64,000 nucleotides of DNA, taken from positions 434,001 through 498,000 of the forward strand of contig NZ_KZ848474.1 of assembly GCF_003327285.1 (NCBI RefSeq), written 5' to 3'. Under the pieces are notes generated by a model, which was not told where the DNA came from, searched no databases, and saw only the letters and a program-made list of their open reading frames with translations. The DNA is from Microbacterium sorbitolivorans. Its GTDB lineage: Bacteria > Actinomycetota > Actinomycetes > Actinomycetales > Microbacteriaceae. Every line of letters starts with the position of its first letter. Within the stretch, counting starts at the first letter, position 1. Shown piece after piece: positions 9,509 through 18,335 of the stretch. A program made the translations under genes and the position numbers.

Positions 9509-10612
9509 GTGGGTGATTTCTTCGGGTGGATCCTCTTCCCCATTCGTTGGGTGATCGAGGCCATCCTCGTCGGCTGGCACTGGCTCTGGACGTCTCTCGG
9601 CATGCCGGTGGACAGCGGCCTGGCCTGGGTTCTGTCTATTCTCGGCGTCGTCGTCGTCGTGCGACTCTGCATCTTCCCGCTCTTCGTCAAGCAGATCAAG
9701 AGCCAGCGAAAGATGATGGAGCTGGGTCCTCAGATGAAGAAGATCCAGGAGAAGTACCGCGGCAAGAAGGACCAGTTCTCGCGCGAGGCGCAGATGCGCG
9801 AGACGCAGGAGCTGTACAAGAAGCACGGCACCTCGCCCGTCTCCGGCTGCCTGCCGCTGCTCGTGCAGATGCCGATCTTCCTCTCGCTGTTCTGGACCCT
9901 TCGCGACATCGCGACCTGGTACGCGAACGGATCCAGCGGTAAGAACGAGTGGCTCTTCACGGCCGACAAGGTCGCCCAGTTCGAGCAGGCCACGCTCTTC
10001 GGTGCGCCGCTGTCGAAGACTCTCATCGACAACTTCAACGACGGCCTCGTTGGACCCGTCATCCTCATGGTCGTGCTCGTCGCGATGATGATCGCGACGC
10101 AGTTCATCACGCAGCTGCAGATCGTGTCGAAGAACCTCTCGCCCGAGGCCCGCCAGGGTCAGGCGTACCAGATGCAGCGCATCATGCTCTACATCATCCC
10201 CTTCGCGATGATCTTCTCGGGTGTCTTCTTCCCGCTCGGTGTCGTCAGCTACTGGTTCTTCAACAACCTCTGGACGATGGGACAGCAGTTCTACATCATC
10301 CGCGAGAACCCGACCCCCGGATCCCCCGCCGCCATCGCGCGCGACGAGCGCCTCGCGAAGCGCGGCAAGGCCGTCAACTCGCACGGCAAGGTCGTCACGA
10401 TCGCCGAGTACGAGATCGAGCAGGAAGAGCTCGCCCGCAAGGCCGAGCTCGAGCGCAAGGAGCGCGCCAAGCGCGTACAGCCGAAGAGCGCCAAGCGCGC
10501 CAAGCGCGACGCGCAGCTGGCGGCCGAGCGCCGTAAGCAGCAGGCCGCGAAGAACAACGCAGCCCGCGCGGAAGACGCACCGGCGGATGACTCCGGGGAG
10601 GCCGCGAAGTGA
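9509..10612 (+). CDS. yidC: Membrane protein insertase YidC
   Basis: Inserts and folds proteins in the cytoplasmic membrane. It is 367 aa, the short Gram-positive form. It has an N-terminal membrane segment, a conserved GCLPLLVQMPIFLSLFW helix, further membrane helices around residues 180-260 ending at SYWFFNNLWTMGQQF, and a long basic Lys/Arg/Ala-rich cytoplasmic tail that may contact ribosomes. The GTG start is at 9509. It overlaps the next gene by 4 bases. Confidence 0.96.
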   Translation: MGDFFGWILFPIRWVIEAILVGWHWLWTSLGMPVDSGLAWVLSILGVVVVVRLCIFPLFVKQIKSQRKMMELGPQMKKIQEKYRGKKDQFSREAQMRETQELYKKHGTSPVSGCLPLLVQMPIFLSLFWTLRDIATWYANGSSGKNEWLFTADKVAQFEQATLFGAPLSKTLIDNFNDGLVGPVILMVVLVAMMIATQFITQLQIVSKNLSPEARQGQAYQMQRIMLYIIPFAMIFSGVFFPLGVVSYWFFNNLWTMGQQFYIIRENPTPGSPAAIARDERLAKRGKAVNSHGKVVTIAEYEIEQEELARKAELERKERAKRVQPKSAKRAKRDAQLAAERRKQQAAKNNAARAEDAPADDSGEAAK

Positions 10613-11091
10613 CCGTGCACAACGACGAGCCCACCGTCTCGCAGCTCGAGCGCGAGGGCGACATCGCCGCCGACTACATCGAGGGTCTTCTCGACATCGC
10701 CGATGTCGACGGTGACCTCGAGCTCGACGTGCGCCAGGGCCGCGCCTACGTGTCGATTGAGAGCGATGACGAGTCGCTCAAGCCGCTCACGGATCCGGAT
10801 GTCGTGCAGGCCCTGCAGGAGCTCACCCGCATCGCCGTGCAGCGCGAGACGGGCGAGTTCTCGCGCCTGATCCTCGACATCGGCGGATCCCGCGACGTGC
10901 GCCGCACGCAGCTCGCGCAGCTCGTCGACCAGGCCATCGCGCGCCTCGACGAGGGCGCATCGCAGGCCTCGCTGCCCGCGATGAGCTCGTACGAGCGCAA
11001 GGTCGTGCACGACATCGTCGCCGAGCGCGGATACGTTTCGGAGTCGTACGGCGACCGCAACGACCGCCACACGGTGGTGCGCAAGGCATGA
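10609..11091 (+). CDS. jag: Jag-like KH/R3H RNA-binding protein (KhpB family)
   Basis: A 160-aa protein with a KH-like domain followed by an R3H domain at the C-terminus (SSYERKVVHDIVAERGYVSE). Family members bind RNA and in firmicutes affect cell division; the actinobacterial role is less known. It lacks the separate N-terminal Jag domain of firmicute homologues. Its start overlaps the yidC stop (GTGA), and its stop overlaps the rsmG start (ATGA), so it sits in a tightly coupled operon. Confidence 0.92.
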   Translation: MTVHNDEPTVSQLEREGDIAADYIEGLLDIADVDGDLELDVRQGRAYVSIESDDESLKPLTDPDVVQALQELTRIAVQRETGEFSRLILDIGGSRDVRRTQLAQLVDQAIARLDEGASQASLPAMSSYERKVVHDIVAERGYVSESYGDRNDRHTVVRKA

Positions 11092-11720
11092 CCCTCGAAC
11101 TCGAGCCCTCGTCGGCAGCACCGCTGTTCGGCGACCGCATCGATCTCGCGCGGAAGTTTGCCGCGAACCTCGCCGAGCACGGCGAGGAGCGGGGCCTGAT
11201 CGGGCCGCAGGAGCTCCCGCGGCTCTGGAACCGGCACATCCTCAACTCGGCCATCGCGGCGCCGCTGTTCCCCGCCGGCGGCCGCGTGGGCGACGTCGGA
11301 TCCGGTGGCGGGCTGCCCGGTATCGTGCTCGCGATTGCGCGCCCCGACATCGAGTGGATCCTCATCGAGCCGATGGAGCGCCGCTGCGCCTGGCTCAACG
11401 AGCAGGTCGCCGATCTGGGGCTCGACAACGTGCACGTCGAGCGCGCCCGTGCCGAGGATGCCGGTCGCTACGACGAGTACCTCGACGCCGTGACGGCCCG
11501 CGCCGTTTCGGCCCTGCGCACGCTGATCCCCTGGACCGCGCCGCTCGCGCGCGACGGCGGCGAGCTGATCCTGCTGAAGGGTCAGAGCGTCGAGGCCGAG
11601 ATCGAGAAGGCGTCGAAGGTGATCCGCAAGTACAAGCTCTCCGAGACCCGCGTCGAGGTCATCGGCGAGGGCGTCATCGACGAGCCGACCCGCGTGTTCC
11701 GGGCGCTCGTGCGCGCCTAG
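11088..11720 (+). CDS. rsmG: 16S rRNA (guanine-527-N7) methyltransferase
   Basis: Methylates G527 of 16S rRNA (GidB); 210 aa. The SAM-binding motif reads VGDVGSGGGLPGIVLAIARP, and NRHILNSA upstream is also typical of the family. It is the last gene of the rpmH-rsmG operon and is followed by a strong hairpin terminator. In most actinobacteria parA follows directly; here 8 kb of other DNA intervenes. Confidence 0.96.
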   Translation: MTLELEPSSAAPLFGDRIDLARKFAANLAEHGEERGLIGPQELPRLWNRHILNSAIAAPLFPAGGRVGDVGSGGGLPGIVLAIARPDIEWILIEPMERRCAWLNEQVADLGLDNVHVERARAEDAGRYDEYLDAVTARAVSALRTLIPWTAPLARDGGELILLKGQSVEAEIEKASKVIRKYKLSETRVEVIGEGVIDEPTRVFRALVRA

Positions 11721-11733
11721 TTTTTGCGCTTAG

Positions 11734-11770
11734 GTGCCCCTCCGCTCGAACGAGCGTGAGGGGCACTTTT
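11734..11770. terminator. Bidirectional terminator after rsmG
   Basis: A long hairpin with GTGCCCCTC and GAGGGGCAC outer arms and a GCTCG/CGAGC inner stem, followed by TTTT on the plus strand. It lies between the convergent rsmG and Clp-N/SRPBCC genes. Confidence 0.85.
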
Positions 11771-11780
11771 GCGTGCGGGG

Positions 11781-12758
11781 TCAGCGCAGTGCGCGGCTGA
11801 TTCCACCCGTGAGATGCGTGACCTGGAACCACAGGGCGAGGCGCACGAGCGGGCGGGCAACGAAACGTGTCACGGGCGCGATGGCGCGCCGGATCCCCCG
11901 CGGGCCGGATCCGCGGATCCATGCGGCGTCGACGGTCACCTGCGTGCCGCCGGCGGCCTCCTCGAGAGCGACGATGATCGAGCGCTGGTTCGCGGTGGGG
12001 GCATCCGGATACGTGAAAAGCCACTCAACGCGGTGATCGACGGCGGAGACTCGTTCGATGAGCTGGCGTTCCGTGCCGGGCCTCACCTTCAGCGGCTTTC
12101 CGTCGGCGCGCGTGCTGATCGACGTGCCCACCCACGAGCCCTCCTCTTCGGTCACGCTCACGAGGGTCGCGTCCCATTCGGGTAGCCGCGCGGCGTCGGA
12201 AACGAGCGCCCACGCGTCGGCGGGCGTCGCCGGCACGAAAACGCGGTGCGTTCGCCCGAGGCGCCGCGCCGGATCCGCATCGCGCTCCCGGATCCCCGAC
12301 GCATCATCGAGCAGACGGAGGAGATCGTCGGGCGCGGTGCCGAGGCGCGCGAGGACGTCCTCGATCGTGCCGCTGGGCTCGGTCAGCACCTCGCGCAGGA
12401 TCGCCATGGCGTCGCCCGCCTTGCCCTTCCCGCTGGCGCGGGAAATGAGGGCCGTCGCGCGCTCCGTCCACTCGATGCCACCCTGCTCGAGCAGGCGAAT
12501 CTTCCCGTCTCCCGGCAACTCGGCCTGCACGCCGAGGCTCTCGAGGTGCTCGCGATGCTGGGCCGCTACTGCCCCGCGGGCGGCGTCGAGCGTGATGCCG
12601 GCGCGGCGCAGGACCTGCCCGGCGGTGCCCTCGTCGATCACGAGCGCGAGGAAGATGTGGTCGATGTCGGCGGCGTGCACGCCGAAGCGCGACGCCTCCT
12701 CGCTCGCGTTGATCGTCACGCTGTACGTCGTCGCGAGTATCTGGGTGAGCTTGCTCAT
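11781..12758 (-). CDS. Clp-N domain and SRPBCC domain fusion protein
   Basis: A 325-aa protein with two parts. Residues about 1-150 resemble the double Clp N-terminal motif that recruits substrates to Clp chaperones (SKLTQILATTYSVTINASEE, then IDHIFLALV). Residues about 185-310 form an SRPBCC/START-like ligand-binding fold (HRVFVPATPADAWALVSDAARLPEWDATL). There is no ATPase domain, so it is not a chaperone itself. The ATG at 12758 overlaps the stop of the upstream HTH gene by 4 bases; a longer frame exists but would run into that gene. The function is unknown; a ligand-sensing Clp adaptor is one possibility. Confidence 0.8.
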   Translation of the reverse strand: MSKLTQILATTYSVTINASEEASRFGVHAADIDHIFLALVIDEGTAGQVLRRAGITLDAARGAVAAQHREHLESLGVQAELPGDGKIRLLEQGGIEWTERATALISRASGKGKAGDAMAILREVLTEPSGTIEDVLARLGTAPDDLLRLLDDASGIRERDADPARRLGRTHRVFVPATPADAWALVSDAARLPEWDATLVSVTEEEGSWVGTSISTRADGKPLKVRPGTERQLIERVSAVDHRVEWLFTYPDAPTANQRSIIVALEEAAGGTQVTVDAAWIRGSGPRGIRRAIAPVTRFVARPLVRLALWFQVTHLTGGISRALR

Positions 12759-13000
12759 GATGACCTCCGGGGTACCTCGATCGTCGGGTCGATTCTCTTG
12801 GAGTACTTCTTGTGCACCGCCTGGCGCGTGACGCCCAGGGCGTCGGCGATCTGCTGCCATGTCATGCCCGCGCGCAGCGCCGCCTCGACCTGGCGCAGCT
12901 CGAGCGAATCGGCGAGCGTGCGGAGCGATGCGACCGCGCGAAGGCCGGCTCGCGGATCCGTCGTGTCGGCGGCCGCCCGGGCCGTTCGTGTCGATTCCAT
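12755..13000 (-). CDS. Small helix-turn-helix protein, probable operon regulator
   Basis: An 81-aa protein with a C-terminal helix-turn-helix (MTWQQIADALGVTRQAVHKK). Homologous small HTH genes often stand directly before Clp-N-domain genes in actinobacteria. The ATG at 13000 follows a TAGGTT box by exactly 6 bases, so the mRNA is probably leaderless. It is coupled by ATGA overlap to the Clp-N/SRPBCC gene. Two near-identical sites upstream suggest that it represses its own operon. Confidence 0.8.
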   Translation of the reverse strand: MESTRTARAAADTTDPRAGLRAVASLRTLADSLELRQVEAALRAGMTWQQIADALGVTRQAVHKKYSKRIDPTIEVPRRSS

Positions 13001-13002
13001 AC

Positions 13003-13046
13003 TGTCAACCTACGTTGCTTAAACGATCGTGTCAACCATGGTTGCT
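13003..13046 (-). promoter_or_regulatory. Promoter and paired operator of the HTH / Clp-N operon
   Basis: On the minus strand TTGACA, a 17-base spacer and TAGGTT form a good promoter whose start site would fall on the ATG. Two 17-bp copies of TGTCAACC-N4-TTGCT lie at 13003-13019 and 13030-13046, 27 bp apart. One overlaps the -10 and one the -35. This layout fits repression, probably by the 81-aa HTH protein. Confidence 0.65.
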
Positions 13047-13087
13047 AAAGGGGGCGCAAAGGTGAACAGAGTATTGGATATTCAATC

Positions 13088-13129
13088 ATCCACAGGTGGG
13101 CCGCGCGCCTGTGGATAACTTTGTGGATC
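13088..13129. promoter_or_regulatory. Secondary DnaA-box cluster
   Basis: A perfect DnaA box TGTGGATAA lies at 13110-13118. Relaxed copies flank it: ATCCACAG within 13088-13096 and TGTGGATCG at 13122-13130. They lie in the 312-bp gap between the HTH gene and the PPOX gene, about 6 kb from oriC, near the first parS site. Confidence 0.55.
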
Positions 13130-13312
13130 GTGAACGGTCGATCTCGAGATATCCGCATAAACACGCGTGTAAACGGGGTGTGGGTACCTGTGGGAAGACC
13201 TGTGGGTATCTTTCGTTCGCGAGTAGCCTGAACCCAAGAGGCTATGCGCCGTTCATGCGCGTGACACCTGCGCGTGCGGCGGCGAAACGACACTGGCGAA
13301 GGGCACGGATCC

Positions 13313-13804
13313 ATGTACGAAACACCCGGCGAGATCGAACGGCTGCAGGCGCTTCTGACGGCGTCGCGAGAGGGCGGCACGAGCCACCTCCAGGAGATCA
13401 TCTCCGACGACCATTCGCTCGCGGCAAGCGAGCTCCTCCCCCAGCTCGAGGGCATGCGCGTGTTGAGCCTCGCGACCGTGACCGCGAAGGGCGAGCCGCG
13501 CGTGAGCGCGGTCGACGGTCACTTCATTCACGGATCCTGGACCTTCGGCACCGACGGCCGCTCCGCGAAGGCGCGGCACCTCGCCGCACGCCCCGCGGTG
13601 AGCGCCGCGTACATAGACGGCGAGCGGCTGGGGTTCTTCACCCACGGATCCGTCGAGCGGCTCGACGAATCGGATCCGCTCTTCGACGAGATCATCGCAC
13701 ACTGGACGCGCCACTACGACAGCGACCCGCGCAGCTGGGGCGACGACATCCGCATGTTCCGCATCGTGCCGAGCTGGTGTGTGGCATACGCGGGCGGGCA
13801 GTGA
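13313..13804 (+). CDS. Pyridoxamine 5'-phosphate oxidase family (flavin-binding split barrel) protein
   Basis: A 163-aa protein of the PPOX/split-barrel flavoprotein fold. Supporting segments are LEGMRVLSLATVTAKGEPRVSAVDG followed by a basic KARHLAARPAVSAAYIDGE strand. The family binds FMN, F420 or haem and reduces varied substrates; the substrate cannot be told here. The ATG at 13313 was chosen because GAAGGG stands 9 bases upstream. A longer frame from 13274 lacks any such signal. The first parS-like site begins one base after its stop. Confidence 0.82.
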   Translation: MYETPGEIERLQALLTASREGGTSHLQEIISDDHSLAASELLPQLEGMRVLSLATVTAKGEPRVSAVDGHFIHGSWTFGTDGRSAKARHLAARPAVSAAYIDGERLGFFTHGSVERLDESDPLFDEIIAHWTRHYDSDPRSWGDDIRMFRIVPSWCVAYAGGQ

Positions 13805-13820
13805 TGTTTCACGTGGAACA
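13805..13820. other. parS site (one mismatch)
   Basis: TGTTTCACGTGGAACA differs at one position from the ParB-binding consensus TGTTTCACGTGAAACA. It lies between the PPOX gene stop and the MerR-type promoter. Confidence 0.8.
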
Positions 13821-13825
13821 TTGAT

Positions 13826-13856
13826 TTGACCTTGACGCTGCGTCAACGCCTAGCGT
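13826..13856 (+). promoter_or_regulatory. MerR-type promoter with 19-bp spacer and dyad
   Basis: A -35 at TTGACG (13832-13837, or the nearby TTGACC at 13826-13831) and TAGCGT at 13851-13856 frame the perfect dyad TTGACGC-T-GCGTCAA (13832-13846). The wide 19-base-class spacing with a central dyad is the hallmark of MerR-activated promoters. It points to autoactivation by the tipA-like gene downstream. Confidence 0.65.
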
Positions 13857-13905
13857 GAGTGACGTCGCACCGCAGTGGTGCGACACGGTATCGAAGGGAG
13901 AAGTC

Positions 13906-14682
13906 GTGGAGTACACGATTCACGACGTGGCGCGGGCGGTCGGGACGACGTCTCGCACCCTGCGCCACTACGACAGCATCGGCCTCGTCTCCCCCAGTCG
14001 CGTCGGCCACAACGGCTACCGCTACTACGACAACGCCGCGCTCGTGCGGCTGCAGCGGGTTCTCCTGCTGCGACAGCTGGGCCTCGGACTCGACGCGATT
14101 CGCGCCGTGCTCGACGCACAGGACGAGCAATCGGCCGGCGAGGCACGGATCCTCTCGGATCACCTCGCGGTGCTGCGGAGCGAGCGACGTCGGATCACGG
14201 ATCAGATCGGTGCCGTCGAACGCACCATCGCAGCGCTCGAGGGCGCGGCGATGGACGGAGCAGAGAGGGATCTCATGGAAGAGAACGTCTTCGAGGGCTT
14301 TGACCACACGCGCTACCGCGACGAGGTCGAGGACCGATGGGGCAAGGATGCATACGCACGGAGCGATGCCTGGTGGCGCGGGCTCGGATCCGACGGGCAG
14401 AAGGAGTGGCAGGAGCGCGTTGGGCGACTCTCCGCCGACTGGGTCGCCGCCGCCGAGCGCGGCGAGGATCCGTCCTCGCCCGCCGCGCAGGAGCTCGCGT
14501 CGCGTCACGTGGAGTGGCTGAGCTCGGTGCCGGGTACCCCGGCGCACGAGGGCGGCGACCTGCGCGCGTACGTGCTCGGGCTCGGCGAGATGTACGTGGC
14601 CGACGAGCGCTTCGCGGCGAACTACGGCGGATCCGCCGGCGCCGCCTTCGTGCGCGACGCGCTGCGGGCCTACTTCGAGTAG
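13906..14682 (+). CDS. MerR-family transcriptional activator, TipAL/TipAS type
   Basis: A 258-aa regulator. The N-terminal MerR winged helix reads VEYTIHDVARAVGTTSRTLR, followed by HYDSIGLVSPSR. A coiled-coil dimer helix follows, then a C-terminal TipAS antibiotic-recognition domain (EVEDRWGKDAYARSDAWW... to LRAYFE). TipA proteins bind thiopeptide-like antibiotics and activate their own promoter; the ligand here is unknown. The GTG at 13906 follows GAAGGGAG. A longer frame beginning at 13855 would overlap the predicted promoter. Confidence 0.87.
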   Translation: MEYTIHDVARAVGTTSRTLRHYDSIGLVSPSRVGHNGYRYYDNAALVRLQRVLLLRQLGLGLDAIRAVLDAQDEQSAGEARILSDHLAVLRSERRRITDQIGAVERTIAALEGAAMDGAERDLMEENVFEGFDHTRYRDEVEDRWGKDAYARSDAWWRGLGSDGQKEWQERVGRLSADWVAAAERGEDPSSPAAQELASRHVEWLSSVPGTPAHEGGDLRAYVLGLGEMYVADERFAANYGGSAGAAFVRDALRAYFE

Positions 14683-14700
14683 GCGGTGCGGGGTGGCCTC

Positions 14701-14735
14701 GGTGCCCCTCCCCCGGGTTCGGGTGGAGGGGCGCC
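14701..14735 (+). terminator. Terminator after the tipA-like gene
   Basis: A hairpin of GGTGCCCCTCC against GGAGGGGCGCC (one G-T pair) with an inner CCCG/CGGG stem and GGTT loop. A GTTGTTGTTG tract follows. Confidence 0.75.
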
Positions 14736-15184
14736 GTTGTTGTTGCGGGGTGGCGCAGGGGGCTGTGTATCCGTTTGCGGGCCTTGGGGCGCCCTCTGGG
14801 GCGCCTGAGCGCGCTTTGATGCCCTTGTAGCGCTCGTGGAGGCGATTGCGGGGCCTGTGGGGCTCAGGGGGCGTATGCGGCGCTGGGGATGGTTTTGTGG
14901 GCGTCGTGCGCGGCCGTCCTGCGTGCAAGTGCGTCTCTGGGCCGCGGAGGCTCCTTAGCGGCGTCTGTGGGTGCCTCCGGGAGATTGCTTCGACGCTATG
15001 GGCGTGCTGTGGTGTGGCTACGCGCCGCTTGTGGTGTCGGTATGCGTTGGCGATGTAACTGGCGAGCGTCCCCACATGAAGCGCGCCGCGCTTAGGTAGC
15101 TGAGTGGCACTCGGTGTCGCTAGCAGTGTGCGATCGGCACAGCCCGTCGCGGTGCTGGAGCGAGAGATGCGCGGTTGCCTCGAA
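14736..15184. other. Gene-free G/T-rich stretch
   Basis: This 450-bp segment lies between the tipA terminator and the second parS site. The plus strand is strongly enriched in G and T. Short open frames exist, but their peptides are Cys/Trp/Gly-rich and match no family I know. I see no RNA gene or promoter that I could support. Confidence 0.6.
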
Positions 15185-15200
15185 TGTTTCACGTGAAACG
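15185..15200. other. parS site
   Basis: TGTTTCACGTGAAACG matches the parS consensus in 15 of 16 positions. It lies 33 bases downstream of the mepB-like gene stop. Confidence 0.9.
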
Positions 15201-15232
15201 CGTGGATCGGCTCCTGCGCGGCAGGCCACCGC

Positions 15233-15667
15233 TCAATAGGGGTGGAACGCCGGCGCCTGCGCCCGCTGCGTGCGTTCTGCCTGACGATTCAGCTCTGCGC
15301 ACCACTCGGGGTAGACGCGGAAGCCGCGCTTCCCCGCGGTTCGCCCGGCAGTCACACCGAGCTCGGCGAGATGAGCCGCCGTGAAGCGGAACGCTCCGCG
15401 GTGATCGCCGTCCGTCACGAATACGAGGAGTCCCGCGCCGACCTCATCGCCGCGGAAGGGTCTCGTGGTGCCGCTCATGGCACGGTGCCAGAACGCGACA
15501 AAGGCTCCGGGCTTCTTCGGGGTGATGCGTGCCGTGCGGATGTGCCACTCCCCGTCCGGCAGATGAACCCGGCCAGACTCGTAGTCGCCACTCTGATCCT
15601 CGGGTGTGACGGAAGCTGCGCCCAGACCGAGGGCAGCAAGGTACTGCTCGAGCGCGCGGTAGGTCAT
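15233..15667 (-). CDS. MepB family protein
   Basis: A 144-aa protein of the MepB family, named after a gene in the S. aureus mepRAB locus; its biochemical role is not established. Typical segments are ARITPKKPGAFVAFWHRA, AGLLVFVTDGDHRGAFRF and GKRGFRVYPEWCAELN, and it ends RTQRAQAPAF, as relatives do. The ATG at 15667 stands 6 bases after TAGTTT on the minus strand, so the mRNA is probably leaderless. It is the only recognisable gene within the parS field between 14.7 and 19.1 kb. Confidence 0.85.
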   Translation of the reverse strand: MTYRALEQYLAALGLGAASVTPEDQSGDYESGRVHLPDGEWHIRTARITPKKPGAFVAFWHRAMSGTTRPFRGDEVGAGLLVFVTDGDHRGAFRFTAAHLAELGVTAGRTAGKRGFRVYPEWCAELNRQAERTQRAQAPAFHPY

Positions 15668-15729
15668 GTCGTTAAACTAGCCGGGTGACATTGGGGAGGC
15701 GTGAGCACCCGGCGTCCGCTCGCGCGGTG

Positions 15730-15745
15730 CGTTTCACGTGAAACA
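15730..15745. other. parS site
   Basis: CGTTTCACGTGAAACA matches the parS consensus in 15 of 16 positions. Confidence 0.9.
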
Positions 15746-15854
15746 TCGGGGCGGATCCGTCGACGTGAGCCAGGATGTGTTGCATGCTGTGCGGGTGCTC
15801 GTGTCGGTGTCGCGCTCCGGCGAGCGGCTACGGTCGTGCATTCGCTTGACGCGA

Positions 15855-15870
15855 TGTTTCACGTGAAACA
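15855..15870. other. parS site (perfect)
   Basis: TGTTTCACGTGAAACA is the exact 16-bp ParB-binding palindrome. It lies 125 bp from the preceding site. Confidence 0.95.
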
Positions 15871-17162
15871 CACGAGGCTTCCCTCCCTCGTGCGGGGTCG
15901 ATGTCGTTGCGAGGTAGAGCGGACCGTATCGCGGATCGGCCGCATCAATGGTGCACCGATCGATCCGGCGCACCATCGTCGTGAGTCTTGCATGCCGCGC
16001 GATCCGAGGCTCGCGATCCCCGCACTTGCATCGGCGCCGTGGACCGAGTCGCGGTCCGGGTAGCTTGCGGCGTATCGGCGCTCTGGCTATCGGAGCTCGG
16101 CAGGTAGTCCCACCCGGCAAGACGCCGGGGGTCACGGTGTGTCGGATGGGGAGGTGTCGATCATGCTCGCGGCGTGATTGGGCGCAAGGCTGGGCACGTG
16201 CTGCGTTGACATCTACGCCGTCTATCGACATGTGGTCCGGGTTCGCTTGCAGTGGGTGGATGGCTCTGGTTGTCGCAGTCCGGTGACCTCTCTCACCTGG
16301 CCAACTCTCGATCGGGGCGCTATTCGGCAGACACCAGAGTCCGTCGGTGCGCCGCGCAATTGTGCGGCCGGGACTTCACGACCACTCCCCCACTTCCGCG
16401 GGCCGCGACGATGTCGGTCGTCGTAGAGCGCGGCCGGTGGCTGCCACGCACCCGGGTGACCGCGCTGCGAGATCCACATCGCCTCATTCATGCAAGGACG
16501 GGGGCGGTGAGTGCGACCGCCCCAACGGTCGGTCGGTCACGAGCGGGTGCTCTGTAGTGGCCGGCGGGGCTGGCTCAGAGCCGGGCAGAGTGAGCGGCAG
16601 CCGCACCGCTATCGCTCTGCGTTGGCCCGCGGTCGATCGCACGCACACACGTGAGGGCCACCCATTTGGAGGTGTATCGCATGACGCGCACGGCAGGTCG
16701 TTGCTCGCTCCCGAACTGATGCCGGCATCAGACGCGATCGGGCGCCCCGCATGACTGCCGACGGAATCGAGCCTTTTGAGCGCATCGCTAGCAACAGCCG
16801 CGCCCTCGTCAGTCTGCGTCTGGAGGCTGCAATTCGCCGCGCGCACATCCGTGATCATCGCCTATCTGGAGTCAGATCCCGCCACGGGTGCTCGGAGCTC
16901 GTTCCCGCGTTTACTCGTCCGTCAGACGCGCGGGCCCTCCTCATCAACGTCTGCTCGTTGGCGCCGTCTCCGTGCGGCTAGACAGACGTGTGCGACGACT
17001 CCGCAGCAAAGTTGTGGTGAATCGCGAACTTGCCGCACTGCGCAGAGGCTACGAGCTTGGACGCACGTCTCGCTCGCCAGCGGGTCTCGCCCCCGCTGCC
17101 TTTGGTGCGGAATCGCATTCTGTGGGAGGTGGAGCGTACCCAGGAGGCTTCGTTGACCGCAA

Positions 17163-17178
17163 CGTTTCACGTGAAACA
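17163..17178. other. parS site
   Basis: CGTTTCACGTGAAACA matches the parS consensus in 15 of 16 positions. Confidence 0.9.
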
Positions 17179-17538
17179 TCGCGCTGGAGCAGTAGCCGGA
17201 TCATGACGATTGGCGGTCAGGGGCCTACGCGCGTCGGGACGACCCCGGAATTGTCGGGCGCTCGCCCGCGGGATGCGTGGTGCGGGAACGGGGCGCCTCT
17301 CGCTGACTTGGGACACGGGCGCGCTGTGATCGGGGTGAGATTCGTTGTGCGCAAGCCGGTCGTCCGAAAACTATGCTCCATGTGGCGAGGCTCGCAGGTC
17401 CACGGTGACCCTCGAGGTTTACGCACGTCGCGGCTCACGAGGTGTGCCATACGCGCCGCGCGAAGTCGTGGACCTTCCTCCTTCATGATGGTCGTGCTCG
17501 GTGTCACGCGCCGGGTGGAACAGGCTTGGCTCGGCCGA

Positions 17539-17554
17539 TGTTTCACGTGAAACA
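17539..17554. other. parS site (perfect)
   Basis: TGTTTCACGTGAAACA is the exact ParB-binding palindrome. Confidence 0.95.
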
Positions 17555-18335
17555 TGGCACGCGTTTGGCTCGAGCCTATAGCGGCTAAAAGTCCGTCCCA
17601 CTTCCCAGCGAGGATCACTCGGCGCGTCCGCGGCCGCCTGCCACTGACGCTTGAACAGTGTCCCGGCTCGCGGCGGAGCGAACGTGGGCGCCGCCGATAC
17701 CCCGCGCCGCCCACGGCTGCGCCTACTCATCATGCCTCGTCGTTTCCACTTCGCGTGACCGGAAGGAGTCACCCGCACGTGTGGCTAGGCCTGCTCCTCC
17801 TCCTCCTCCGGTACGCGGTGACGTACGTGCTCGGGCCGACGTAGCCCCCCGTGTACGACCAGGAGCGTCACGCATCGACTCGGCGAAGTCGGTGCGGTGG
17901 GACGTTGGAGTTGGTGGCATGGATGCTTGGCACGAGGCACCATCGCGCAAATGGGAGCCTGGGCGTAGAAGAAGCGGGCCACGGCCACCATAGGTGGCGT
18001 CATTGGCGGATCGCCCACGAGCGGGAGGAGGCGCCGACGCGCGTGGTGCCAGTGCAGGCGTCAGCGCAGGCGGCGGTGCATGGCGGTGTGAGTGGTGGTC
18101 TGGGCGGAAGGGAGCAAGGAACCGCATGCAGCTATTCCACGTGTCAGCACTGAGCGCGTCGCGCCGAGTGCGGCTTCGCTGTCGTTAGGCGGCGGGACGT
18201 CGGCGGCTTGGATGGAGGAACCCGGACCCGTGTCACCACCCAAGTGACTAGTAAAAAAGCGTAGGTGAGGGCGTCGCCTTTCCGGTATATGGCCAGTGAA
18301 GGTGCTCCTTGCGTGCGAATCACGGTGGGTACAAG

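Noticed and set aside
14846..15058. 70-codon open frame after the tipA-like gene
   Set aside because: The peptide is Gly/Cys/Trp-rich without a family match and no ribosome binding site or leaderless box precedes it.
18190..18270. tRNA-like GGTTC stretch on the minus strand
   Set aside because: No acceptor stem, D-arm or anticodon arm can be formed around it; the T-arm pattern is wrong.
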